From positions 1 to 23,373 of the forward strand of contig CALYTX010000002.1 in assembly GCA_945487985.1 (NCBI GenBank): a stretch of DNA of 23,373 nucleotides. Direction: 5' to 3'. This document shows, one piece after another, positions 8,925 through 15,260 of this stretch. The notes beneath the pieces are model-generated. The model saw only the letters and a list, made by a program, of their open reading frames with translations, had not been told where the DNA came from and made no database searches. This stretch comes from an uncultured Verrucomicrobiota bacterium. GTDB lineage: Bacteria > Verrucomicrobiota > Kiritimatiellia > RFP12 > UBA1067. Every line of letters begins with the position of its first letter. Positions within the stretch are counted from its first letter, which is position 1. The position numbers were made by a program, and so were the translations under genes.

Positions 8925-9800
8925 ATGGCTATTGTATTAGGACTTCCGAAAGGCAGCTTGCAGGAATCTACCTTCGCGCTATTCAAGCGCGCGGGGTTCA
9001 ATGTTTCTTGCTCGAGCCGCAGTTACTATCCTTCGATTGACGACGATGAAATCAAGTGCCGCTTGCTACGTCCGCAGGAGATGAGCCGTTATGTGCGGCT
9101 TGGGAAGATCGACGCGGGCATTTGCGGCTACGACTGGATTTATGAAAACGGCAATGTCGGCAAGGTCGAGGAGATCTGCGAGTTGAATTACTCAAAGGCC
9201 ACTTCCAACCCCGTCCGGTGGGTGATTGCCGTGCCCAACGATTCGAAGATCAAGTCGGTAAAGGATCTTAACGGCAAGACTATCGCCACCGAGGCGATTG
9301 GCATCGTCAAGAACTACCTCAAAAAGAACAAGGTCAAGGCCGATGTCGAATTTTCGTGGGGTGCTACGGAGGTGAAGGCGCCGGAGCTGGTCGATGCGAT
9401 TGTCGATCTCACCGAAACCGGAAGTTCCCTGCGCGCCAACAATCTGCGCATAGTCGACACGATTCTTACTTCCACGACGCGCTTTATTGCGAACAAGGAA
9501 AGCTGGCAGAACAAAGCCAAGCGCGCCAAGCTCGAGCAGATTAAGATGCTGCTTCTGGGTGCGCTCGACGCCCAGCGTCGTGTGCTTTTGAAGTGCAACG
9601 CGCCTCAGAAAACGCTCGACCGGGTGGTGGCGGCGATGCCAGCGATCAACTCCCCCACCGTTAACAAACTGCATGATGCCGATTGGTATGCGGTGGAGTC
9701 GGTAGTGGAGGAGAAGAAGGTTCGCGATATTATCCCCCAGCTCAAAGCGGCAGGGGCTACGGGAATCATTGAACTTCCGCTCAACAAGATAATCTTTTGA
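8925..9800 (+). CDS. hisG: ATP phosphoribosyltransferase HisG, long form
   Basis: First enzyme of histidine synthesis: joins ATP and PRPP to give phosphoribosyl-ATP. It has 291 residues, the length of the long, self-sufficient form that does not need HisZ. Visible features are the N-terminal LGLPKGSLQEST, IDAGICGYDWI, and the PRPP-binding segment DLTETGSSLRANNLRIVD. The C-terminal histidine-binding ACT-like domain ends in the typical AGATGIIELPLNKII. The ATG at 8925 is used because the open frame further upstream runs through the promoter; AGAGAG lies just before the start. No other his gene is in the window, so the pathway is dispersed in this genome. Feedback inhibition by histidine is expected for the family. 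Confidence 0.96.
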   Translation: MAIVLGLPKGSLQESTFALFKRAGFNVSCSSRSYYPSIDDDEIKCRLLRPQEMSRYVRLGKIDAGICGYDWIYENGNVGKVEEICELNYSKATSNPVRWVIAVPNDSKIKSVKDLNGKTIATEAIGIVKNYLKKNKVKADVEFSWGATEVKAPELVDAIVDLTETGSSLRANNLRIVDTILTSTTRFIANKESWQNKAKRAKLEQIKMLLLGALDAQRRVLLKCNAPQKTLDRVVAAMPAINSPTVNKLHDADWYAVESVVEEKKVRDIIPQLKAAGATGIIELPLNKIIF

Positions 9801-9829
9801 TTTCTGATCAGAAAGGGCATAGCTAGCCC
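9801..9829. repeat. Palindromes between hisG and the small basic gene
   Basis: TTTCTGATCAGAAA at 9801-9814 is a perfect 14-base palindrome directly after the hisG stop. It is followed by GGGC-ATAGCTA-GCCC (9815-9829), a second hairpin-capable repeat. They may form RNA structures that process or separate the hisG and small-gene messages, or be a protein site. There is no T-tract. Confidence 0.4.
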
Positions 9830-9849
9830 GAAACAACAAGGAGAAAACC

Positions 9850-9939
9850 ATGGGTTCCATCAAGAAGAAACGGCGCAAAAAAATGTCGAAGCATAAATAC
9901 GACAAGCGTATGAAGGCTCAGCGCCACAAGAACAAATAA
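9850..9939 (+). CDS. Small basic AURKAIP1/COX24-type ribosomal protein (bS22-like)
   Basis: A 29-codon gene. The product is extremely basic, with 11 Lys and 4 Arg. It has the family pattern MGS-I-KKKRRKKMSKHKYDK followed by a KAQRHKNK tail, much like the short bacterial AURKAIP1/COX24-domain proteins that include the mycobacterial small-subunit protein bS22. A strong ribosome binding site, AAGGAG at 9838-9843, lies six bases before the ATG, and a clear terminator starts eight bases after the stop. These support it as a real gene. It would be expected to bind 16S rRNA in the 30S subunit. Expression could come from the hisG promoter; I saw no separate one. The assignment rests on sequence pattern only. 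Confidence 0.82.
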   Translation: MGSIKKKRRKKMSKHKYDKRMKAQRHKNK

Positions 9940-9947
9940 TGTTCCCG

Positions 9948-9977
9948 AAAGGTCTGGTTCGTCGAACCGGGCCTTTT
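9948..9977 (+). terminator. Intrinsic terminator after hisG and the small basic gene
   Basis: AAAGGTCTGGTTC (9948-9960) can pair with GAACCGGGCCTTT (9964-9976) around the 3-base loop GTC. This gives a 13-base-pair stem with two G-U pairs, followed by a short pyrimidine-rich TTTTGCTTCT tract. This is the clearest intrinsic terminator in the window. Confidence 0.8.
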
Positions 9978-10099
9978 GCTTCTCTCTGGGAAAGGCTCGG
10001 AGGTGGTGTGTAGCCTCCGGCGGGTTTGCCGTTCTTTGGACGCGATTGAACCCTGGCGTCGCCGGCGGCGTTCTATCGGTTTGGAAAGGATTGAAGGCA
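9978..10099 (+). promoter_or_regulatory. Leader region of the cyclase-like/exbBD/tonB cluster
   Basis: This 122-base gap lies between the terminator and the next gene. It holds a possible hairpin CGGAGG (9998-10003) with CCTCCG (10014-10019) and a second, CGGC-GGGTTT-GCCG. Unlike the other promoter regions here it has no TATAAT. The best promoter guess is TTGAAC (10046-10051) with TTCTAT (10071-10076) at 19 bases, which is weak. AAGGA (10086-10090) and GAAGG (10093-10097) serve the start at 10100 or 10106. Confidence 0.3.
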
Positions 10100-11173
10100 A
10101 TGAATATGAAAATGCTTGCGGTGTTGGCCGTGGCGGCGAGCGCGCTGGGCGCGGATGCGGGCGAAGAGCTGGAAAAGGCCCTTGCTCGCGGGGAGGAATT
10201 TCTTTTGTCCACCCAGAGCGCCGAGGGTTCCTGGAGCGACCGTCAAATGCCGGCCTTGACCGCGCTTCCGGCCTGGGCTCTCAGCGAGCTGAAGGATGAA
10301 GATCCGCAGCGGCGTGCCCGACGGGACGAAGCTGTCGGCAAGGCGGTTAGATATGTTCTTTCGACCCAGCGCGAGGATGGGGGCTTCTATGTGCCCAAAC
10401 CTGGCCGGGGCGGATCGGGACTCGGGAACTACAACACCTCGGTTTGTCTTTCGTCGCTCTTCGCATCGGGGAAGGCGCCGATAGCGGCGTTGCTCAAGGC
10501 GCGCGAGTACATTGCCTCGTCGCAGTTGACGGGCGACGATACGCTCGCGGGTGGTTTCGGCTACGATAAAGCATCCCGCCGCCGCTACGCCGATTTGTCG
10601 AATACGTCCTATGCGCTCGACGCGATGCGCCGCACCGAAAGTCTCGAGGAGTTGCGTCCCGGCGGCCGCCGCGTGGATCTCAACTGGGAGAAGGCGCTGG
10701 CGTTCGTGGAGGGGCTGATGAACAAGGATGGGGATGAATCGGGCGGAGCGGCATACAACGAGCGCACTGCGCAAGCCGGTTCGCAAACCAATTCCGCTGG
10801 GCAGGTCAGCTTGCGCGCTTACGGTTCGATGACCTACGCGGCAGTTCTTTCGATGTGCCATGCCAAACTCGATCGAGCAGACCCACGTGTCAAGGAATCG
10901 CTCGAATACTGCCGCAAACACTGGTCGGTCGAGGTCAATCCCGGCATGGGCCGTCAGGGGTTGTACTACTATTACGACATTATGGCGCGCGCGCTGGCGG
11001 CCGCCGGCGTGGAGAAAGTAGGAGGCCATTTCTGGAAACGGGAGCTTTCCGGGAAATTGATTTCACTGCAGTGCGAAGACGGCAGCTGGGTGAACGACAA
11101 CAATCGTTTCTGGGAGGCCGACCGTGTGTTGTGCACTTCGTTCGCGATGTTGGTTTTGGAACTTTGCAGGTAG
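10100..11173 (+). CDS. Secreted prenyltransferase/squalene-cyclase-like repeat protein
   Basis: A 357-residue protein with a signal peptide (MNMKMLAVLAVAASALGADA, cleavage after ADA), so it acts outside the cytoplasm. The mature part shows repeats typical of alpha/alpha-toroid terpene cyclase and prenyltransferase folds. QW-like motifs are QSAEGSW (39-45), QREDGGF (90-96) and QCEDGSW (324-330). A C-terminal helix DRVLCTSFAMLVLELCR resembles the last repeat of such proteins. I see no DXDD catalytic motif of hopene cyclases, and at half their size it is unlikely to be a true cyclase. Similar proteins of unknown role are common in PVC bacteria. It begins a probable operon: exbB starts four bases after its stop. 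A structural or ligand-binding periplasmic role tied to the TonB complex is a guess. Confidence 0.8.
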   Translation: MNMKMLAVLAVAASALGADAGEELEKALARGEEFLLSTQSAEGSWSDRQMPALTALPAWALSELKDEDPQRRARRDEAVGKAVRYVLSTQREDGGFYVPKPGRGGSGLGNYNTSVCLSSLFASGKAPIAALLKAREYIASSQLTGDDTLAGGFGYDKASRRRYADLSNTSYALDAMRRTESLEELRPGGRRVDLNWEKALAFVEGLMNKDGDESGGAAYNERTAQAGSQTNSAGQVSLRAYGSMTYAAVLSMCHAKLDRADPRVKESLEYCRKHWSVEVNPGMGRQGLYYYYDIMARALAAAGVEKVGGHFWKRELSGKLISLQCEDGSWVNDNNRFWEADRVLCTSFAMLVLELCR

Positions 11174-11177
11174 GGCG

Positions 11178-11552
11178 ATGGAAATGCTGGTGGAAATCTT
11201 TATCAAGGGCGGGCTGGTGATGTGGCCCATACTTGCGTTGTCGGTGATTGGGCTGGCGATTCTGATTTGGAAGGCGTGCGAATTCCGTTCTGGAACGAGA
11301 TCGCCCCGGGGGCTGGTGGTCGTTTCGACCATCATCACCGCCGAGCCGATGCTCGGAATTCTTGGTACGGTCATCGGCATTATGCAAACATTCCGTTCGC
11401 TTGATCTCTCCGCAGGCACGGCCAACCCCATGGCGGCGACATCAGGTATTGGCGAGGCGCTGATCACCACGGCGGCGGGGCTGGTCGCTTCGCTAATTCT
11501 GCTTTTCCCGTACAACTGGCTCGACGAGATGGCCGACGAGCCTGGAAAGTGA
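11178..11552 (+). CDS. exbB: Miniature MotA/TolQ/ExbB proton channel protein
   Basis: Inner-membrane proton channel subunit that powers TonB together with ExbD. It is only 124 residues, about half the usual 200-250. Three membrane segments are visible: about 12-31 (VMWPILALSVIGLAILIW), 45-72 (GLVVVSTIITAEPMLGILGT continuing to GIMQTF) and 90-111 (GIGEALITTAAGLVASLILLF). The second and third match the conserved family core PLLGLLGTVxGMIxxF and GIxxALxTTxxGLxxAIP. The large cytoplasmic loop between the first two segments, about 90 residues in E. coli ExbB, is reduced to about 13. The ATG at 11178 is used; the frame is open upstream but overlaps the previous gene. exbD follows after seven bases. 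A real compact variant or an in-frame deletion are both possible. Confidence 0.85.
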   Translation: MEMLVEIFIKGGLVMWPILALSVIGLAILIWKACEFRSGTRSPRGLVVVSTIITAEPMLGILGTVIGIMQTFRSLDLSAGTANPMAATSGIGEALITTAAGLVASLILLFPYNWLDEMADEPGK

Positions 11553-11559
11553 CAGGGTC

Positions 11560-11952
11560 GTGTCTCGTAACCGAAAGCGGGCAGTGCGTTTGGAGATGAC
11601 ATCGCTTATGGATGTTATGTTTTTGGTATTGGTGTTTTTCATCTATTGTATTTTCGACATGGCGGTGCATAAGGGCATGAAAGTCGATTTGCCAAACGCC
11701 GCCGGCGTGGAGGAAAAGGGCGAGCGCATAGTGATTACGATTCTGCCTGACAATACGCTCGAGTTCAACGGCGAGCCGATGAGCGAGGAGGCGATAGTCG
11801 AGCGCCTTGCCGAGCTCCACCGGGTGAAGATGAATTTTCCAGTGCTGATTTCCGGCGATCGCAACTCGCGTCTCGGCACGGGTATCGAATTGTTGTCCAA
11901 GCTCAAGGCCGCCGGCGTAGAGAAGGCGAGTTTCCAGGTGACTGGCTCATGA
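11560..11952 (+). CDS. exbD: Biopolymer transport protein ExbD/TolR
   Basis: Partner of ExbB in the proton-driven motor that energises TonB. It has 130 residues, the family's usual size. A short basic cytoplasmic N-terminus (SRNRKR) leads into one membrane helix, LEMTSLMDVMFLVLVFFIY, carrying the essential membrane aspartate at Asp18. A periplasmic domain follows (about 45-130, DLPNAAGVEEKGERIVITI and LISGDRNSRLGTGIELLSKL). The start is GTG at 11560, seven bases after exbB; the next in-frame ATG would cut into the membrane helix. The stop overlaps the tonB start as ATGA, so translation is probably coupled. ExbD cannot be separated from TolR by sequence alone, but the following tonB gene favours ExbD. 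Confidence 0.9.
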   Translation: MSRNRKRAVRLEMTSLMDVMFLVLVFFIYCIFDMAVHKGMKVDLPNAAGVEEKGERIVITILPDNTLEFNGEPMSEEAIVERLAELHRVKMNFPVLISGDRNSRLGTGIELLSKLKAAGVEKASFQVTGS

Positions 11953-12632
11953 AAATCGGCACCGCGCTTGGATTGTCGCTGGCGGCGCATGCGTTTCTGG
12001 CAGCAGCGGCGGTCGTATGCATCCGTTCGGCGAGCCGGACGGAATCGTCCGCCGTGCTGGACGTGACGAGCGTGGAGCTTTCATTGGCCGAGGAAGACGC
12101 GTCAGATGCTGTGGCCGCCGCCGCGCTTCCCGGCGCCGAAGTGGCGGATAGCGCGCCTTCGCCGCGGGTGGAGGCGGCGCCACCTTTGCCGCAGATGGAG
12201 ATAAGGCAAATGCCGCCTGAGTTCGATGCGATGCGTCTGCCCGACCCTGAGGAGCCGCCTGCGAAGATGGATCTGCCCGAGCCGGAGAAAGAAGTAGCGC
12301 ACGAGGAACCGTCGGCAAGGAAGGATGCTGCCGCCGCGCCCGCGCCGAAGCAAGCGCGCATCGACGCGCCGCTCAAACCGAAGCGGAAGATCCGGCCCGA
12401 GTATCCACGCGGCTCGCGCGAGCGTGGTGAGCAGGGTGATGTGACGCTGGAGTTCGAAGTTGACGCCGACGGCACGGTGAAGGCGGCCAGGGTGGTAGAG
12501 TCGTGCGGTTTTCCCGATCTTGAGTCTGCCGCGATTAAGGCGATGGAGAAGGCGCGTTTCACGCCGGCGCAAAGCGGCGGCAGGGCGGTGGCGACGAGCG
12601 CCAGACTGACGCTTTCGTTCCGCCTGAAATAG
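11949..12632 (+). CDS. tonB: Energy transducer TonB
   Basis: Couples the ExbB-ExbD motor to outer-membrane receptors. It has 227 residues. An N-terminal membrane anchor (about 4-25, GTALGLSLAAHAFLAAAAVV) carries the S-x3-H motif conserved in TonB (Ser10, His14). A Pro/Glu/Ala-rich periplasm-spanning region follows (about 65-140). The C-terminal TonB domain (about 143-227) starts at IRPEYPRGSRERGEQGDVTL and includes FEVDADGTVKAARVVESCGF and AAIKAMEKARFTPA. It overlaps exbD by four bases (ATGA). The nearest receptor is the B12-type one at 6764-8845, a plausible but unproven partner. No terminator is evident after the stop; the next promoter begins about 14 bases later. Confidence 0.93.
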   Translation: MKIGTALGLSLAAHAFLAAAAVVCIRSASRTESSAVLDVTSVELSLAEEDASDAVAAAALPGAEVADSAPSPRVEAAPPLPQMEIRQMPPEFDAMRLPDPEEPPAKMDLPEPEKEVAHEEPSARKDAAAAPAPKQARIDAPLKPKRKIRPEYPRGSRERGEQGDVTLEFEVDADGTVKAARVVESCGFPDLESAAIKAMEKARFTPAQSGGRAVATSARLTLSFRLK

Positions 12633-12645
12633 ACGGGGTCGTTTT

Positions 12646-12654
12646 TGATATAAT
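12646..12654 (+). promoter_or_regulatory. Promoter of the ABC ATPase gene
   Basis: TGATATAAT at 12646-12654 is a perfect extended -10 element in the gap after tonB, 88 bases before the next start codon. The -35 position at normal spacing (12626-12631, inside the tonB end) reads GAAATA and is poor. The GC-rich leader of about 80 bases contains GCCGGCCGGC, which could fold, but I recognise no riboswitch. Confidence 0.6.
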
Positions 12655-12741
12655 GGCGCGGGAAAGACAAGGGACAGGCGCGGTTGCGAAGCCGGCCGGC
12701 AGGAAAAATCGATCTTGCGGATGAGATTGGAGTAGAGCGCG

Positions 12742-13746
12742 ATGGCGGAAGTGGTTTTGAGCGAGGTAACAAAATTTTATGCGCGGGGGGAGCGTCCGGC
12801 GGTCGACGGTTTCAGTCTCACGGTAAAGGACGGCGAATTTCTGGTGCTGGTGGGTCCGTCCGGCTGCGGCAAGTCGACCACGCTGAGGATGATCGCCGGT
12901 CTCGAATTGCCTACTGGCGGCACGATTGCCATCGGCGCACGCGATGTCACTGCGCTTCCGCCGAAAGACCGCGATATAGCGATGGTCTTTCAAAATTACG
13001 CGCTTTATCCCCACATGACGGTAGGGGAAAACATGTCCTTTGCGCTTAAGCTGCGCCATTTTCCCAAGCGTGAAATCGAGCGCCGCGTAACGGCCGCGGC
13101 CGAGGCGCTGGGGCTGACGCCCTACCTCAAGCGTCTGCCAAAGGCGCTTTCCGGCGGACAGCGCCAGCGAGTTGCGCTCGGGCGGGCGATAGTTCGCGAG
13201 CCGGCAGTATTTCTTTTTGACGAGCCGCTTTCCAATCTTGATGCGAAAATGCGCGTGGAAATGCGCTCTGAGATAATCCGTCTGCATCAGCGTCTCGGCG
13301 CAACGATGATTTACGTCACCCACGATCAGATTGAGGCTATGACCATGGGCGAGCGCATCGTGGTGATGAACGAGGGTAAAATCCAGCAGGTAGATTCGCC
13401 GATGAGGCTTTACGAGCATCCGGTCAATCCGTTTGTTGCCGGGTTTATCGGGACGCCCCCGATGAACCTTTTCCCCCGCGGCATTTTCCCGGGAAGGGCT
13501 ATGGTGGGGTTGCGACCGGAGCATATTCATATTCGTCCCGCTGGCGCGACACCGGCCGGAGCCGACGCTTTGGCGGCGAGCGTCGACTTTTTAGAGTCGC
13601 TCGGTAGCGAAACGCTGGTGCATGTGGTTCTTCGCGAGAAGGGACTAAGGGTGATTGTCCGCGAAAGCGGCTTTTCCGCGCGAGCCGCTGGCGAGAATGT
13701 GGAACTTGTGCCCGATTGGACCAAGGCGGTCGAATTTAGTGCATAG
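12742..13746 (+). CDS. ugpC: ABC transporter ATP-binding protein, UgpC/MsmX/MalK type
   Basis: Cytoplasmic ATPase subunit for carbohydrate-type ABC importers, 334 residues. Visible parts: Walker A GPSGCGKST (38-46), Q-loop Gln84 (VFQNYALYPHMTV), signature LSGGQRQRVALGRA (136-149), Walker B VFLFDEPLSNLDAKMR, H-loop His194 (VTHDQIEAMTMGERI). A shortened C-terminal regulatory OB domain (about 240-334) contains VGLRPEHIHI. This C-terminus places it in the sugar/glycerol-phosphate class. GGAG at 12729-12732 lies nine bases before the ATG. No permease or binding-protein gene is adjacent and it has its own promoter, so it may be a shared ATPase serving several importers, as MsmX does in Bacillus. 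The substrate cannot be told from the sequence. Confidence 0.9.
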   Translation: MAEVVLSEVTKFYARGERPAVDGFSLTVKDGEFLVLVGPSGCGKSTTLRMIAGLELPTGGTIAIGARDVTALPPKDRDIAMVFQNYALYPHMTVGENMSFALKLRHFPKREIERRVTAAAEALGLTPYLKRLPKALSGGQRQRVALGRAIVREPAVFLFDEPLSNLDAKMRVEMRSEIIRLHQRLGATMIYVTHDQIEAMTMGERIVVMNEGKIQQVDSPMRLYEHPVNPFVAGFIGTPPMNLFPRGIFPGRAMVGLRPEHIHIRPAGATPAGADALAASVDFLESLGSETLVHVVLREKGLRVIVRESGFSARAAGENVELVPDWTKAVEFSA

Positions 13747-13898
13747 GGGTTCGGCGGGATGATCGTAACGGTGCCGGGCTGGTCGGTCCGCGGCGGAGTT
13801 CTTGTTTTGATGCGCCGGCCCTACCGCAATCCGAAGCGGGGCTTGTCTGAATTTCGGTTATTTTGCTATAATTCGGACAACTGTTGGAAAAGGATGTT
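13747..13898 (+). promoter_or_regulatory. gspF operon promoter and upstream gap
   Basis: This 152-base gap has no convincing gene. It holds TTGTCT (13843-13848), an 18-base spacer and TATAAT (13867-13872), preceded by TG at 13864-13865. Transcription is expected near 13880, leaving a leader of about 20 bases with AAGGA at 13890-13894. This is the only promoter I see for the long pseudopilin operon. I see no clear terminator after the ABC ATPase; CCGC/GCGG around 13823-13838 forms at best a weak hairpin. Confidence 0.7.
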
Positions 13899-15233
13899 AT
13901 GGCGACATTTCAATACATCGCAAAAGACTCTGCGGGCAACGAGGTTCGCGGGCAGATAGAGGCGGGCGACCGCAATTCGGCAATCATGTCGGTGCGGGCG
14001 CAGGGTTTGTTCCCGACGGCCATCGGTGAGGTGAAGTCTGCCCCGGCGCCGGCGCCGGAGCAGAAGAGTTTCCCCAGAGGCAGAAGGCCGGGTCCGGCGG
14101 CGCCCCAAAAGAAAAAGAGCGCCCTGAACATGGATATCAAGATCAACTTGAAGATGCCGGGTTTTCTGCGCGGAAAGATCAAGACGAAAGTGCTCACGCA
14201 GTTTACCCGCCAGCTGGCTACGCTCGTCAACGCCGGGTTGCCTTTGATGCGCGGTATTGAGGTTTTGAAGCGCCAGATGAAAGATCCGCAGATGCTCGAG
14301 GCGCTCAACGGCATTTCCGAGAATATCGCCGCGGGCGGAACTTTTTCCGAGGCGCTTACGGCCTATCCGAAGGTCTTCGACAACTTGTATGTGAACATGG
14401 TCAAAGCGGGTGAAGCCGGCGGCGTGCTGGAAGTAGTGTTGGCGCGACTGGCGGAATTCGCCGAGAAATCGGAGAAGATCAAGAATAAGGTCAAGGGCGC
14501 GATGATCTATCCCGTCGTGGTGCTGCTGGCGGCCGTGGGCATCACTGGGTTTTTGATGGTGAAAGTGGTGCCCCAGTTCAAGCAGGTGTTTAACGACATG
14601 CTTGGCGGCGCGGCGCTGCCGGCAATCACCCAGTTTGTCATGGACATTTCCGACTGGGTGCAGGCCAATTGGTTGGTGTTAGTCGTGATCGGCGTGGCGT
14701 TGGCGGTTATCAAGAAAATCGTCGCGAAGACCGAGGCGGGTGCATACTTCTTCGATGTGCTTTCGCTTAAAACCCCGGTTACCGGCACGCTTGTGCAGCG
14801 CACGGCCGTTTCGCGCGTCACGCGCACGCTCGGCACCCTGCTTTCTTCGGGCGTGCCGATTCTCCAGTCGCTGACCATCGTGCGCGACACGACCGGCAAT
14901 CTGGTGGTTTCGCGGGCGTTGCAGAACGTGCACGACGCGGTGAAGGACGGCGAGGGCATGACCGAACCGCTAAGCCAGTGCAAGGTTTTTCCGCCGATGG
15001 TAACTTCGATGGTGGAGGTCGGCGAGGAAACTGGCGCTCTGGCCGATATGCTCACGCGCATCGCCAACACTTACGACGACGAGGTGGATAATGCCGTCGC
15101 AGGTATGACCGCGGCGATTGAGCCGGCGCTGATTATCTTCCTTGCGGTTGTGGTTGGCACGATCGTAGTGGCGATGTTCCTGCCGATGATTAAGATCATC
15201 TCGAATGTCTCGGGCGGCGGCGGCGTTGGCTGA
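13899..15233 (+). CDS. gspF: Type II secretion / type IV pilus inner-membrane platform protein GspF (PilC family)
   Basis: Polytopic inner-membrane protein that forms the platform on which pilin-like subunits are assembled. It has 444 residues, slightly over the usual 400-410 because of a Pro/Lys-rich insert (about 50-75, APAPAPEQKSFPRGRRPG). The N-terminus MATFQYIAKDSAGNEVRGQI is typical and fixes the start at the ATG at 13899. The first T2SF domain starts near 95 (LTQFTRQLATLVNAGLPLMRGI), the second near 300 (RVTRTLGTLLSSGVPILQSL). Membrane segments include IYPVVVLLAAVGITGFLMV, NWLVLVVIGVALAVI and the C-terminal ALIIFLAVVVGTIVVAMFLP. It heads the pseudopilin operon, 27 bases before the next gene. 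GspF and PilC are one family; the following pseudopilins favour GspF. Confidence 0.92.
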   Translation: MATFQYIAKDSAGNEVRGQIEAGDRNSAIMSVRAQGLFPTAIGEVKSAPAPAPEQKSFPRGRRPGPAAPQKKKSALNMDIKINLKMPGFLRGKIKTKVLTQFTRQLATLVNAGLPLMRGIEVLKRQMKDPQMLEALNGISENIAAGGTFSEALTAYPKVFDNLYVNMVKAGEAGGVLEVVLARLAEFAEKSEKIKNKVKGAMIYPVVVLLAAVGITGFLMVKVVPQFKQVFNDMLGGAALPAITQFVMDISDWVQANWLVLVVIGVALAVIKKIVAKTEAGAYFFDVLSLKTPVTGTLVQRTAVSRVTRTLGTLLSSGVPILQSLTIVRDTTGNLVVSRALQNVHDAVKDGEGMTEPLSQCKVFPPMVTSMVEVGEETGALADMLTRIANTYDDEVDNAVAGMTAAIEPALIIFLAVVVGTIVVAMFLPMIKIISNVSGGGGVG

Positions 15234-15260
15234 GACCTTGGAAAGCAGTCGGGTAAAACG

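Noticed and set aside
9998..10019. Possible second riboswitch in the leader before the cyclase-like gene
   Set aside because: A simple CGGAGG/CCTCCG hairpin is present but none of the conserved cobalamin or other riboswitch cores I know.
10046..10099. TTG start adding 18 residues to the cyclase-like protein
   Set aside because: It would place a non-signal stretch ahead of a clear signal peptide; AAGGA and GAAGG precede the later ATG.
13759..13959. 66-codon plus-strand frame upstream of gspF
   Set aside because: Runs through the gspF promoter and into the gspF start in another frame, and has no ribosome binding site.
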